The notes under the pieces are model-generated. The model made no database searches, was not told the origin of the DNA, and saw nothing but the letters and a program-made list of their open reading frames with translations. Positions 22,446 to 32,039 of a stretch of DNA of 64,000 bases are shown in pieces. Source of the DNA: Adenophora triphylla var. japonica. Lineage: Eukaryota > Streptophyta > Magnoliopsida > Asterales > Campanulaceae. The stretch's first letter is position 1, and the number at the start of each line of letters is the position of its first letter. The stretch is taken from the NCBI GenBank assembly GCA_022495995.1, contig JAFEMH010001355.1, positions 412,501-476,500 of the forward strand. Reading direction: 5' to 3'. A program made the position numbers and the translations under genes.

Positions 22446-23298
22446 TGTTGGAAATGGATAACGGAAAGTTAAGTTTAACTTAACGTTGATCTAGTTTCTA
22501 ACGGAAGTTCGTTATGTGTTAACGGAACTAGTTACAAATGGTAATCTACATTTGTTGTAGATTATATATAACTCATTTAATGTCTCAAAACCATTTCCGT
22601 GTGAATGAGAAATTAATGACAAATGATTTGTAACTTAAATATTGGGTCAAAGTGTGTTTTGGGTTGGTCCCAAAATTGGTGTGGACTTGTTGTGGCTAAA
22701 GGGCTGACGAGCAGGCTGAAGAAGCTTCTGCACGGCCGTGCAAGTGTCTAGGACACGGCCGTGCACCATGCCTTACCTTGCCACTCGGACCGTGCGAGCC
22801 ATGAACTCGGCCGTGCATATTGCCTTGCACGGCCGTGCGGTTCATTGGACACGGCCGTGCAAAGTCTTTGTTATACAGAAAAGTTGTGACTTTTCAAGGG
22901 AAAAGCCACCAAACCCTTTGACTCTCTTTATATACTTCCTCCGAATTTCAATCAAAATACACAGTATTCTGACCCTTCCTACCCTCTAGTAAGATAGATT
23001 AACATACCCAAATCATTGCATATTGTTGCATTAAATCCTTCAAAGTCCAAAGTTCCAAACATTGTGTTGTTCGCTAGAGTATTTGATTTGGAGTGCTCCT
23101 ATCATTTACTTATAAGTCGTTTTATCTTACTAGAAGATTGCCATATAAACCGTAAGCACCTGTGCGGGGCAATAACTTCTTACGGAGATTGTATTAAATA
23201 CAAGACTCGACTTGAATCCTTTTATTTCCAAATCTCCGTTATCTTTTTCTGTTAAGTTTCTAGTTAAGTTCTTGAGAAGCCTATACAATTGTCAAACA
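22446..23298 (+). repeat. 3' LTR of C1
   Basis: Matches 17562-18416 throughout. Differences are small indels and substitutions in the palindrome cluster, a 2-base loss in the CTTCC(CC)TCCG stretch and one or two others. Confidence 0.92.
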
Positions 23299-23299
23299 A

Positions 23300-23374
23300 T
23301 CATATCATATTAGATAGATTAGTGTTCAGTGTGTTATCATATCATATTAGATAGATTAGTGTTCAGTGTGACTG
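23300..23374. repeat. Tandem duplication abutting the C1 insertion
   Basis: Two adjacent copies of a 37-base unit containing ATCATATCATATTAGATAG and ATTAGTGTTCAGTGTG. The first copy begins at the insertion duplication. The duplication therefore either pre-dated C1 or arose at its junction. Confidence 0.7.
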
Positions 23375-23492
23375 AACAAACCCAATTAAAGCTAATTGAG
23401 AGATCATGAAATTTAAAAATTTTCCTCCTAAAAATTCCCATTTCACATTTCCAACATTGTTGGCCTATTATATTTCGCATTTGAAACATATA

Positions 23493-24202
23493 CTCCATCT
23501 ATTTGTCTCATTAAAAGTTACTCGTCTTTCACCAATGGTCTCCTGGCCTAATGATATCTTGGGTGACTTTCCGTAGGGAAGGTCACTAGTTCGATTCCCC
23601 CCAAGGAGAATCTTGTGGTTTAATTATTTTCTTGGGTTTCAGGAGCCTTGGAGTCTCCCGGGGCACATCCGTGCAGTTAAGGAAGCAGCATTGCTGGGCT
23701 TGTACTCTCAGTGTGGAGAGTTCAAATCTTGGCAGTTTTCTGGTGATGTGGAGCAGCCAATTCATTGGTGTTGTGGAGCAACTAAGTAATTGCCTTGTAG
23801 GAGGGCTCCCTTGGGGCTCACAGGTATAAGGGGTCTTTGCCACCACTCGTTGCAGCATAGGACATATCCCGCGATTTACCTCCGCCAGCATACTGAGGGG
23901 CCGGTACCTGATGACCCAGGATTAACCAGCGAAGCTGGGAACCTAGGTAATCAAAAAAAAAAAAAAGTTACTCGTCTTTCACATAAAAATGCTTGTATTT
24001 GATCAATTAAGTTGAACATTAACCAATATGTAATGGTAAATTATTTATCTCCATGAAAATTTAAAAATAGATATTAATAGTGTTTCTATTGATATATTAA
24101 TAACCATTTTCGGAATATTATAAACATAATCAAATTTTCGTAACTTATTTATCAAACTTCAACTTAGTTGACAAAATATGACAAATTTTAGGACGGAGAG
24201 AA
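23493..24202. mobile_element. Stowaway-like MITE split by a SINE
   Basis: The left end CTCCATCTATTTGTCTC and right end GGACGGAGAG are complementary to each other in the usual Stowaway way, with TA at both borders. Without the SINE it would be about 260 bases. A second copy of the same family lies at 24836-25072; both contain GATCAA(T/C)TAAGTT...ACCAATATGTAA. Confidence 0.6.
23533..23966 (+). mobile_element. tRNA-derived SINE with poly(A) tail
   Basis: The head has an A box (TGGCCTAATGAT, 23544-23555) and B box (AGTTCGATTCC, 23588-23598) at normal pol III spacing. It ends in 14 A residues (23953-23966). It is flanked by long direct repeats of GTTACTCGTCTTTCAC preceded by A's (23513-23532 and 23963-23982). 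A second B-box-like AGTTCAAATCT at 23719-23729 suggests a composite body. Open frames inside are not genes. Confidence 0.85.
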
Positions 24203-24300
24203 TATATTTTTTTTTGCCCAACTAACAATTTCACTTTCTATAAAAGAAAATATTTTAATAATTTTTTATTTAATGGGATCCACTTGCATAATAACAACTA

Positions 24301-24738
24301 CACAAAATCTGGGGAGAAACGCGTTTCTCCGTCGCGTATGGAGAAACGGGGCTTGATTTGTCGCGCGACATACTTAGCTACAACAACTGGATATCACTTC
24401 CTCAGTTTCTGGATATCCAGAACATTGCATATGGATATCCAGAAGCTTTGAAAAGGATATCCAGAAACCAAAATATTTTTTCTGAATATCTTTTCCAAAG
24501 CTTCTGGATATCCATATTCAATGTTCTGGATATCCAGAAGCTTTGGAAAGGATATCCAGAAAAAATATTTTAGTTTCTGGATATCCTTTTCAAAGCTTCT
24601 GGATATCCATATTCAATGTTCTGGATATCCAGAAGCTTTGAATAGGATATCCAGAAACTGGCTATGTATGTCGCGCGACAAACCAAGCCCCGTTTCTCCG
24701 TAAGGGACGGAGAAACGCGTTTCTCAGCAGACCTACTC
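24301..24738. mobile_element. Foldback MITE with 9-bp duplication, Mutator-like
   Basis: Flanked by perfect 9-base repeats TAACAACTA (24292-24300 and 24739-24747). The arms (about 24312-24380 and 24660-24727) are inverted copies including GAGAAACGCGTTTCTCC and TTGTCGCGCGACATAC. The middle is filled with GGATATCC palindromes in CTTCTGGATATCCA / GGATATCCAGAAGC units, giving hairpins within the hairpin. A 9-bp duplication suits Mutator-like transposases. The whole sits in an older repeat. Confidence 0.8.
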
Positions 24739-24835
24739 TAACAACTATATAGTTACTACTTTTTTTTATCCCATTTTCTTTTGTCTGTCTCACTTTCTAT
24801 ACCCACAACAGTTAAACCATTTACATATTTTTATA

Positions 24836-25072
24836 CTCCAGTCGCAAATGATCAACTAAGTTAAACTTTAACCAATATGTAAAATTAGTTATGAATAGTG
24901 TTTCTAATGATATATCAATAACCATTTCTGAATAATATGAAGATAATAAAATTCTCAGAACCTTTTTAATTAAAATTCAACTTAATTGATCATAAGCAAC
25001 ATTTATTCTAAAAAATATATTTTTTATATATAAAATAAAAGTGTAACTTTTAGGTTTAGAGGGACTGAGGGA
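24836..25072. mobile_element. Second copy of the 23493 MITE family
   Basis: Parallels 23990-24200: GATCAACTAAGTTAAAC, ACCAATATGTAA, AGTGTTTCTAATGATATATC and AATAACCATTTC. The ends are eroded (CTCCAGTCGC left, GGGACTGAGGGA right). Confidence 0.55.
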
Positions 25073-25627
25073 AGGATATGCTTCATTTCATTCCAGATTG
25101 GTAATATGTGGCGTAACCACCCACCCCCTCCGTTAAAGGTAAATATTCAAAAAAAATCTAAAGGTTATTTCAATTAAAGGTTCAAAATCATAGAATGAAA
25201 TTTTTTTATTACTTTGATTTTTTTTTTCTCATTTATTTTATTTTTAAGAAACTATTCCCCTAACTAACAAACCCTGAAAAATATTTATAAAAATGACTCG
25301 CTATTAGAAGTAACGAGTTTAGGAAAAAAAAAAGGGTAAACTAGCTATTGCCAATAGCAAATTTCACAAAACTCGCTAATAGAAATATCGAGTTTTATCG
25401 AGAAATAGTGTAAACTTGCTATTACCGGTATCAAGTTTTATCAAACTTGGTTATTTATGCAAATACTTTTCGAGGCTTGTTATTTAAAGAAATGTTTTTT
25501 TTTAAAAAAAATAATTACAGTAAATAAGAAGAAGATCTTCTTTATTTGTGGGTCTCATATATCATAAACACAAAAATTATTCATTAACTATTTTCTACCT
25601 CATTTCTTTTTTCTATCTTATTCTTTA
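25073..25627. other. AT-rich noncoding interval with self-complementary motifs
   Basis: No gene. Three stretches carry ACTCG(C/A)TA...(CGAG)TTT motifs around 25290-25440 (ACTCGCTATTAGAAG...CGAGTTT and variants), probably a decayed repeat. The rest is A/T tracts. Confidence 0.5.
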
Positions 25628-26289
25628 GAAAAAAAAATGCAAATATAGAACCTCAACTATATGATTTGTTTGTTTTTTATACCTAAACTAGTTTTCGTTT
25701 CAACCACAGTACCTCATTTGTTTTGAATGCTCGTTTAAGGTAACTAGGGCTAACGACATCCATATTTTCAATTAAATTGACATGTGCAATGCATGTGGCC
25801 CATTTTATGAAGGATAAAACAATAAATTCAACACAAAATCAAGGTAAACAACTATAAAGGTTCTAAGTGTAAATCTGAAAAGTAAAAGGTGGACTAAATT
25901 AATTCTTAATAAAAAATAATTTTAAAAAAATCACAACTCATGTTTAATAAATATTATTATTTTATAAGAAAAGTAAAAGGTGGATTAAATTAATTTTATA
26001 AAATTTTAATTATAAATTATTTTTTTACATTTTCAACTTAATCCATCAAGTGTAATAAAAAAATAATTAATCTATTAGGTTAAAAAATCTTCTTTCTTTA
26101 TAATGAATTAAGTTTTTTTTTTTTGAATACTCTTTTTTTTTTTTTTGAATACTCTTTTTTTTTTCTTTCTAATTTCCGTTTTTCTATTTCTCTCTTTTTT
26201 CTTTACTTTATCGTATCATATAAATAAAGTCACCCCCAGCAACGCCTAACACAACCCATTACCACCATTCACACCGCCACTACCCTTCA

Positions 26290-27490
26290 TCACTCCCAGT
26301 GTCTAGAACCATGTAAACCTGACTGGTCGGGCGACCGATTCCAACTCAGGAAAGTACTCACCGTTTCCCTGACTCGTCCCAGAAATATCTGGCACTTCCA
26401 ATTCTTCCGCCGTGAACTCAACCTCCATAGGTTTGAGATCTGACTTGCTAATCCCCGAAACCGTAAGATCCAACCGCGTCTGCAGCAGCACGATTTTCTC
26501 ATCTACATGTTCAAATGGAGATTTCACACAGACGCAAGAGTTTGAAGATTAGTTGAACGAAAGAGTTGAGAAAATGAGGGATGAAGTCACGACAAAAATA
26601 CAATCCACATATGAGGCTAAATTTGAGGAACCGAAAAATGATTTTCGATTGCAATTTCAAGAGATGCTCAAATCGAGGACTTAGAGGCTTCAAACATCGT
26701 TCACGAGCTCCTATGTAGTTTAAAGTATGTCAACTTCACAATTCTACGTAGTTTAACAGCACGACAGTTTAGTATTACAATTTGTGAATTTATTTTGAAT
26801 GTAATGTTTGAAGCTTTGTTGACTTTATTTGTTTGATTTAAGATATTTTAAGTTAAATTTTCAATCAGATACAATTGAAAAATATTTATAGGCATAATAT
26901 TAGTAATATTTTATTTTTAGAAAATAATTTTCTGCAACATAATTTTTTGTTGTAAATTAGGTTGCATACTTGAAACTGAAAAATTTAGTTGCTAATTTAG
27001 TTCTATGTAACATATTTTTGAAACATAACAATCAGTTGCAATTAGAAACATAAATAAATCGGTTGCAAATTTTAGAAACAGAAATAACATATTTGAAACA
27101 GAACAATCAGTTGCAATTAGAATCAGAAATAAATCAGTTGCAAATTTTAGAAACAGAAATAACATATTTGAAACAGAACAATCGGTTGCAATTAGAAACA
27201 GAAATAAATCAGTTGCAAATTTTAGAAACAGAAATAACATATTTGAAACAGAAAAATCAGTTGCAATTAGAAACAGAAATAAATCAGAAACACATTGCAA
27301 CAGAATTTGCAATTACTTTTTCCGTTGCAAGGATTTTGTAACCCAAGAAAGCGGTCGCATAAATAGCGACGAGGCTTCCTGCGACTGCCTTTGCAACGAA
27401 AATTTTTGGTTGCAAACAACAATTTGCAATCGATTTTCCTGAATTGCAATCGAAAAATCCGTTTCAGTTGTCCTGTTTTCTTGTAATGTG
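26290..27490. mobile_element. CACTA (En/Spm) transposon right-end remnant
   Basis: The right terminus at about 27473-27490 reads TTTTCTTGTAATGTG, close to the canonical inverted CACTACAAGAAAA end. Subterminal TTGCAAC / TTGCAATCG repeats precede it (27330-27450). At 26525-26690 a + strand frame with EKMRDEVTTKIQSTYEAKFE looks like the coiled-coil tail of a CACTA transposase. A minus-strand frame at 26306-26527 (KIVLLQTRLDLTVSG, FPELESVARPVRF) may be another coding fragment. No left end found. Confidence 0.5.
27015..27300. repeat. 75-bp tandem repeat
   Basis: About 3.7 units; ATTTGAAACAGAACAATC recurs at 27091, 27166 and 27241. Units contain CAGTTGCAATTAGAAACAG. It lies inside the CACTA subterminal region. 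The open frames through it are a by-product of a period divisible by three. Confidence 0.8.
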
Positions 27491-27577
27491 AGCTGATTTG
27501 TGGGAATTGGGTGCGGATGAGTTGATTATATACGGATGAGAGGGGTGAGATTGAGAGTGTAAATTAAAGAAAGTCAT

Positions 27578-27705
27578 GCTGGGATTGCTGAATGGTAGAC
27601 AAGAAAGGGGAGTAAGTGAGGAAGGAACTTAATCCATCACTGGGATTGCTGAATGGTAGACAAGAAAGGAGAGTAAGAGAGGAAGGAACTTAATTCATCG
27701 GGTGT
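27578..27705. repeat. 64-bp direct duplication
   Basis: Two adjacent copies of TGGGATTGCTGAATGGTAGA...GGAAGGAACTTAAT(C/T)CATC with four or five differences. Confidence 0.8.
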
Positions 27706-28011
27706 AAATTAATTTTTTGAATTTGTTCTTTTAAAATTATTGTATTTCACCTTTTGCTTTTTAAAATTTTACAATTTTACTTTGCATTGATCTTTCTATT
27801 TTATCCTTACAAATTATGTCACATGCATATCACATGCACACTTAATCGGAAAAAAATGGATGTTGTTAGCCCTAATTATGTTAAACGAGCATCCAAAACA
27901 TATCCAAAACATATAAGATATTTTATTTACAACAAAAATTAGTTTAGATATAAAAACTAAACAAGTCTAATAATTAGGGTACTAATTTGCATTTTTTCCC
28001 TATTCATTATA

Positions 28012-28288
28012 CTCCCTCCGTCCCAATAAAAGCTTCACTAATTACCTAAAAGGGCGTTCCGTTAGAAGCTTCACCTTTCCTTTTTTGGCAAAAAATTTTT
28101 ACTATTTCCTCCACTCATTCTCTCTCCTACATTATTTTAATACTCACAACACCATTATAATTTACTATTCCCTCCACTAATTCTCTCTCCTATTTTCAAA
28201 TTACACTCACAATATTTTTTTTTCTCTTCCATTTTCATAATTTGCGTGTCCACCCAAAAGGGTGAAGTACTTATTTGGACGGAGGGAG
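28012..28288. mobile_element. Stowaway-like MITE
   Basis: Ends CTCCCTCCGTCCC and GGACGGAGGGAG, with inner AAGCTTCAC / GTGAAGTACTT also paired. TA on both sides (28010-28011, 28289-28290). 277 bases, noncoding. Confidence 0.85.
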
Positions 28289-28303
28289 TACTCACAAGAA
28301 ATA

Positions 28304-28583
28304 CTCCCTCCGTCCCAATAAAAGCTTCACCAATTACCCAAAAGGGCGTCCCGTTAGATGCTTCACCTTTCCTTTTTTGGACATAAAATATTATTATTTC
28401 CTCCACTCATTCTCTCTCCTACATTATTTTAATACTCACAACACCATTATAATTTACTATTCTCTCCACTCATTCTCTCTCCTATTTTATTTTCACACTC
28501 ACAACACTTTCAATATAATACTCTTACCATAATTACCGCGCCTGCGGCCCAAATGGTGAAACTTAACTAGGGACGGGAGGGAG
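28304..28583. mobile_element. Stowaway-like MITE, same family as 28012
   Basis: CTCCCTCCGTCCC start, GGGACGGGAGGGAG end, TA borders. The left half is about 90% like the previous copy; the right half carries a CCGCGCCTGCGGCCC change. Confidence 0.8.
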
Positions 28584-28585
28584 TA

Positions 28586-28978
28586 TAAGAGACTTTGCCC
28601 TCTTCAAAAGAAAAAAAAAAAAAAAAAAAGTTTTTCAAGAAAGTAGTCTCACACTGTCTTTTACACGTCAATTCTGGGACCGAACGAGTAATTATTTTCC
28701 ACGTAGGAAGTGGTCAAAGAGATTGTACGATCGTACTGCTGGTCTGTTCTGCTACACAGCAAACTTGTCAGGACGCTCGTGCAAACATCGTCACACACAT
28801 AGTTTGGGGGTCCTATCTTTTAACATTGTCAAATTCCCACTCTTTCATACTAAAGACATAAATTTAATGCCTTTTAAAAAGAATGGTCATAAAGAACGAA
28901 AGATTAAACTGACAGATCCAACCCATCGCCAGAACTGCATAGTTAACGAGGGAAGCTGTCCCATTTATTTATACCGTA
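28586..28978. other. Unassigned unique interval
   Basis: Contains a 19-20-base A-run near 28610 and otherwise mixed sequence without repeats or protein motifs. I see nothing to name. Confidence 0.4.
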
Positions 28979-29156
28979 TTCCCTTCGTCCCTAAAAGATT
29001 GTCCTATTTATCATTTTGACTTGTCTCAAAAAATATATCTCTTTTTTAAACTTAGGCATGAATGTTAGTGCAAATCTACTAAGGTACAAAAAGGTGAAGC
29101 TCTTTCTTAATAATTGCAAAATGTACAACAGGACAATCTTTTAGGGACGTAGAAAG
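28979..29156. mobile_element. Short Stowaway-like MITE
   Basis: Ends TTCCCTTCGTCCCTAAAAG and CTTTTAGGGACGTAGAAAG are inverted over about 27 bases (also GATTGTCCT / AGGACAATC). TA borders at 28977-28978 and 29157-29158. Confidence 0.8.
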
Positions 29157-29158
29157 TA

Positions 29159-29860
29159 ATAAATAAATAAATTACAAATAAAATTTTATTAATATGTTTA
29201 ATTTATTTATTTTTTACTTTTTGAAACCTTTATTGTAAGACTCCCTCTGTACAATTCAAAAATGCACACATTTTCATTTCAAATTTCCTATTTAAAAATG
29301 TACACTCTCACAATATAAATTTTTTAATGATGATTTATTTGTGAGATTATTTGTGAGACTCAATTATCATACTCATAAGATTATCCCCATCGGTGACTCC
29401 CATTGTTGGGTCACCACTAGGATCAACAAAATAAAAAAAAATGAAAAAGTCATGGAAATGAGCAACCCAGGGTGGCCAGTTAACCCCCAAACCCTCAGGT
29501 TGGGTCACCAAATTGTTTCCATATTCTGTACACATGTCATCCTTTTGTTGGGTGATATGTGTTTATATAAATATATTTTTAAAATTAGTACTAGTATATT
29601 TTATTTAATTATATAAAATAATAAAATAAAAAATATATCAAAATTCATAATTTTTTTATAATTGTATGGGTAATTATTTTTAATAATTGTATCGGTAATT
29701 ATTTTTAATAATTGTACGAATAATTTTAGAAATATTATTACTAATACATTATTTAAAAAAATAAAATGATAAGTATTTTAGGTAAGTTGAAGTAAAGAAA
29801 AATAAATATTTTATTAAAAGGTTGGGTTGGGTTGGATCACTGATGGGAGTATAAATTATA
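29159..29860. other. AT-rich interval with a possible Tourist-like element
   Basis: ATCCCCATCGGTGA near 29383 is roughly inverted to TCACTGATGGGAGT near 29850, and GGTTGGGT motifs flank both. This could be a 470-base Tourist-type MITE, but no clean 3-bp duplication is seen. No gene. Confidence 0.35.
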
Positions 29861-30416
29861 CTCACTCCGTTCCATAAAACCTTACCCATTTTGCTATTTT
29901 GGGCGTTCCACTTTAAAGTCTCACTTTCTTAAAAAAAAAAACTTTTTAATACTTCTTTATTCATGGAACCCACTTGTCATAGTCACAACAACTATCCACT
30001 TACTATTTTCTACCCCACTATTTCTCTCCTACCCACTCATAACTCCTGCTTTAATAATATTATACTCCCTCCGTCCCAGAACAATCTTCACACTTTCCCT
30101 TTTGGGCGTCCCAAAACTTACTTCACACATTTAAAACTTACCTAAAATGGAAAGGAATCTTTACTATTTCCTCCACTCATTCTCTCTCCTACATTATTTT
30201 AATACTCACAATATATTATATTATTTACTATTCTCTCCACTCATTATCTCTCCTATTTTATTTTCACACTCACAACACTTTCAATATAATACTCCCTCCT
30301 TAAAACCAGTGCAAACAGTGTTTGTGAAGTAAGTTCCGGGACGGAGGGAGTCTATATTCACTCCTTATTTTTCGTGCTCAACAGTAAATGGGAAAGCTAG
30401 TGTGGGACGGAGAAAG
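29861..30416. mobile_element. Stowaway-like MITE with another MITE nested inside
   Basis: Outer ends CTCACTCCGTTCC and GGGACGGAGAAAG, TA borders (29859-29860, 30417-30418). The inner element occupies 30065-30350. Confidence 0.7.
30065..30350. mobile_element. Nested Stowaway-like MITE
   Basis: CTCCCTCCGTCCCAGAAC start, GGGACGGAGGGAG end, with CTTCACAC / GTGAAG inside. The left border is TA; the right border has lost it. The interior shares TTTACTATTTCCTCCACTCA with 28304. Confidence 0.7.
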
Positions 30417-30418
30417 TA

Positions 30419-30889
30419 TAAGATTGAGAGTTGTGTATATAAAAATGAGAGATATTAATATTTTATTTGAGGTTGTGTTGAATTGAATTGGGTTAGTGAT
30501 AGGGATAGTCTAATAACTATTCATTTATTATTATATACCCCCACTTTCTTTTTCATATCTCATTTTTCATATTTATAACAATTAATGCATTATATACTTT
30601 TATTAATTTTTGTACAAAGTCATTTATACTTTTTCGGATGGGACGAATGTCGTAAAATGAAAATAACAGTGACCTTTTGACCCTTTGCTGGAAGACACAA
30701 AAATTCATTGAAAATCAGAAAAAGGGCACACTGCAAAAACAGTAAAAAGGTAACGCACGAGGGGCGCTCAAATATATTTATATTTGGTTGATTGATGTTC
30801 ACACTGGGGTAAATGTTTTGTAACAAACATAAATCTTTTTCTTGGAAAAACTCGTACAAGAATTATTTGGACTCGTCAAAATTCAAATA
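30419..30889. other. Unassigned AT-rich interval
   Basis: No gene or TE motif. A stretch at about 30773-30800 (TATTTATATTTGGTTGATTG and following GATGTTC) recurs just after the next MITE at 31176-31203, so a segment was duplicated around that insertion. Confidence 0.4.
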
Positions 30890-31174
30890 CTTCCTCCGTC
30901 TCAGTTTAAGTGTCACTTTTTATTTAAAATAACGTCCTATTTAAATGTCACCTTTTCTAAAAAGAAAATATTTTATTAATATTCTATTATCCCATCCACT
31001 ATTCCCTCCACTAATTCTCTCTCCTCTACACTCACAACACTTTTTAAATTCACTATTTCCTCCACTAATTCTCTCTCCTATTTTCAAATTATACTGAATA
31101 TTTTTTCTTTTCACTTTTTTCTTAATTTGCGTGCCACCCCTAAAAGGGTGACACTCTTGCAGGGACAGAGGGAG
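30890..31174. mobile_element. Stowaway-like MITE
   Basis: Ends ACTTCCTCCGTCTC and GGGACAGAGGGAG, inner AGTGTCACTTTT / AGGGTGACACT paired. The interior shares CTCCACTAATTCTCTCTCCT with the other copies. Confidence 0.75.
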
Positions 31175-32039
31175 TATATTTATATTTGGTTGATTGATGT
31201 TCGTTAAGGAATCAAGAATTTATCCATAGGATATGAACGGTATAAACTTAAATACAAACATAAATTTTAATTGGACAATATTCAATATATTAAGACCAAA
31301 ATATAGTTTATACAAATCTCAAATACGACATGAATATTGAGCTTTCCTACCTATTCTTGTCATTCATACTCGTCATTTTCCAATATTTCGAACTAGACAT
31401 ATCAGATCAAATAATGACTAAGCCACAAAATTCACATATGCTGATCAAGGCACCTACAAAAGCCGACGAGGGCTTCACCAGAGGACGACCAAGGACTTCC
31501 TCGGTCATCATCAGGGCAAGGAAATGGGCTTCCCCACCCTTGCTCTTCCTCATCATCCAAACGTGTCGACCAACATCACATGTCGAGTAACATGCCTTCT
31601 AGGCATACAAACATAAGCCAATTATAAAACCCTACTCAAACAAGGATTGTGGAAAGTTATAGTTCAACTAGAATTAAAACCCTACTCTCATACAACTTCC
31701 TACTCAAACATATACTCTATACATCCTACACCTCTAAATACAATGCATAATCCACATAATTCAGGTGAACGCGTCTTTTGAATCTCAACTTTTATCAATT
31801 GATTTGCCCTCTACAACATAAATACTTACTCTCACGTCGTAGGGCATTCGCCGGTGAAGCCCCGACTTAGTTTACGTGTTTGTTCATATTTTTCAGGCTA
31901 TTCAAACATTCAGGATACAACTTGCCGCTTGATTTGGGCTGATACGAATATTTTTGACATCATCAGTGTGGTTCCATTGCCGAAAAATGATTCGTATTAT
32001 CCGTTGAATAGCTTGAAAAATTCTGCTCCGTTCTCCTAA
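31175..32039. other. Upstream region of T0, probable LTR and leader
   Basis: Noncoding. A TATAAAA box at about 31624 and a downstream run to the degenerate gag at 32040 suggest the 5' LTR and leader of T0, but I could not fix LTR borders or a PBS. Confidence 0.35.

Larger units (their letters stand above)
17557..23303 (+). mobile_element. C1: complete Ty1/copia-type LTR element with decayed interior
   Basis: The 855-base 5' LTR and 853-base 3' LTR both begin TGTTGGAAATGG and end GTCAAACA. They are flanked by the perfect 5-bp duplication ATCAT (17557-17561 and 23299-23303). The interior of about 4.0 kb keeps a gag frame and pieces of integrase tail and RT, with frameshifts and deletions. The LTRs differ at only about ten places by eye, so insertion is recent although the coding part is dead. 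Confidence 0.92.
25628..28000. mobile_element. Long-TIR element, possible Mutator-like, containing a CACTA end
   Basis: About 250 bases at the left (25628-25893) recur inverted at the right (27745-28000): the left has AAAAAATGCAAAT, CTAAACTAGTTTTCGTT, GCTCGTTTAAGG and AGGGCTAACGACATCC, and each has a counterpart on the right. Flanks are TATTCTTTA (25619-25627) and TATTCATTA (28001-28009), 8 of 9 matching. That fits a Mutator-like insertion, but two independent inverted MITE copies are also possible. No MULE transposase is seen. Confidence 0.5.

Noticed and set aside
23533..23605. Free-standing tRNA gene
   Set aside because: A and B boxes are present but the cloverleaf arms are not complete, and the body continues to a poly(A) tail with a duplication: a SINE head.
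23586..23891. 101-codon minus-strand frame
   Set aside because: Lies wholly inside the SINE, which is noncoding.
27063..27341. 92-codon coiled-coil-like frame
   Set aside because: Product of a 75-bp tandem repeat, a multiple of three.
28586..28978. Possible small host gene
   Set aside because: Frames are short, without start context, motif or splice signals.
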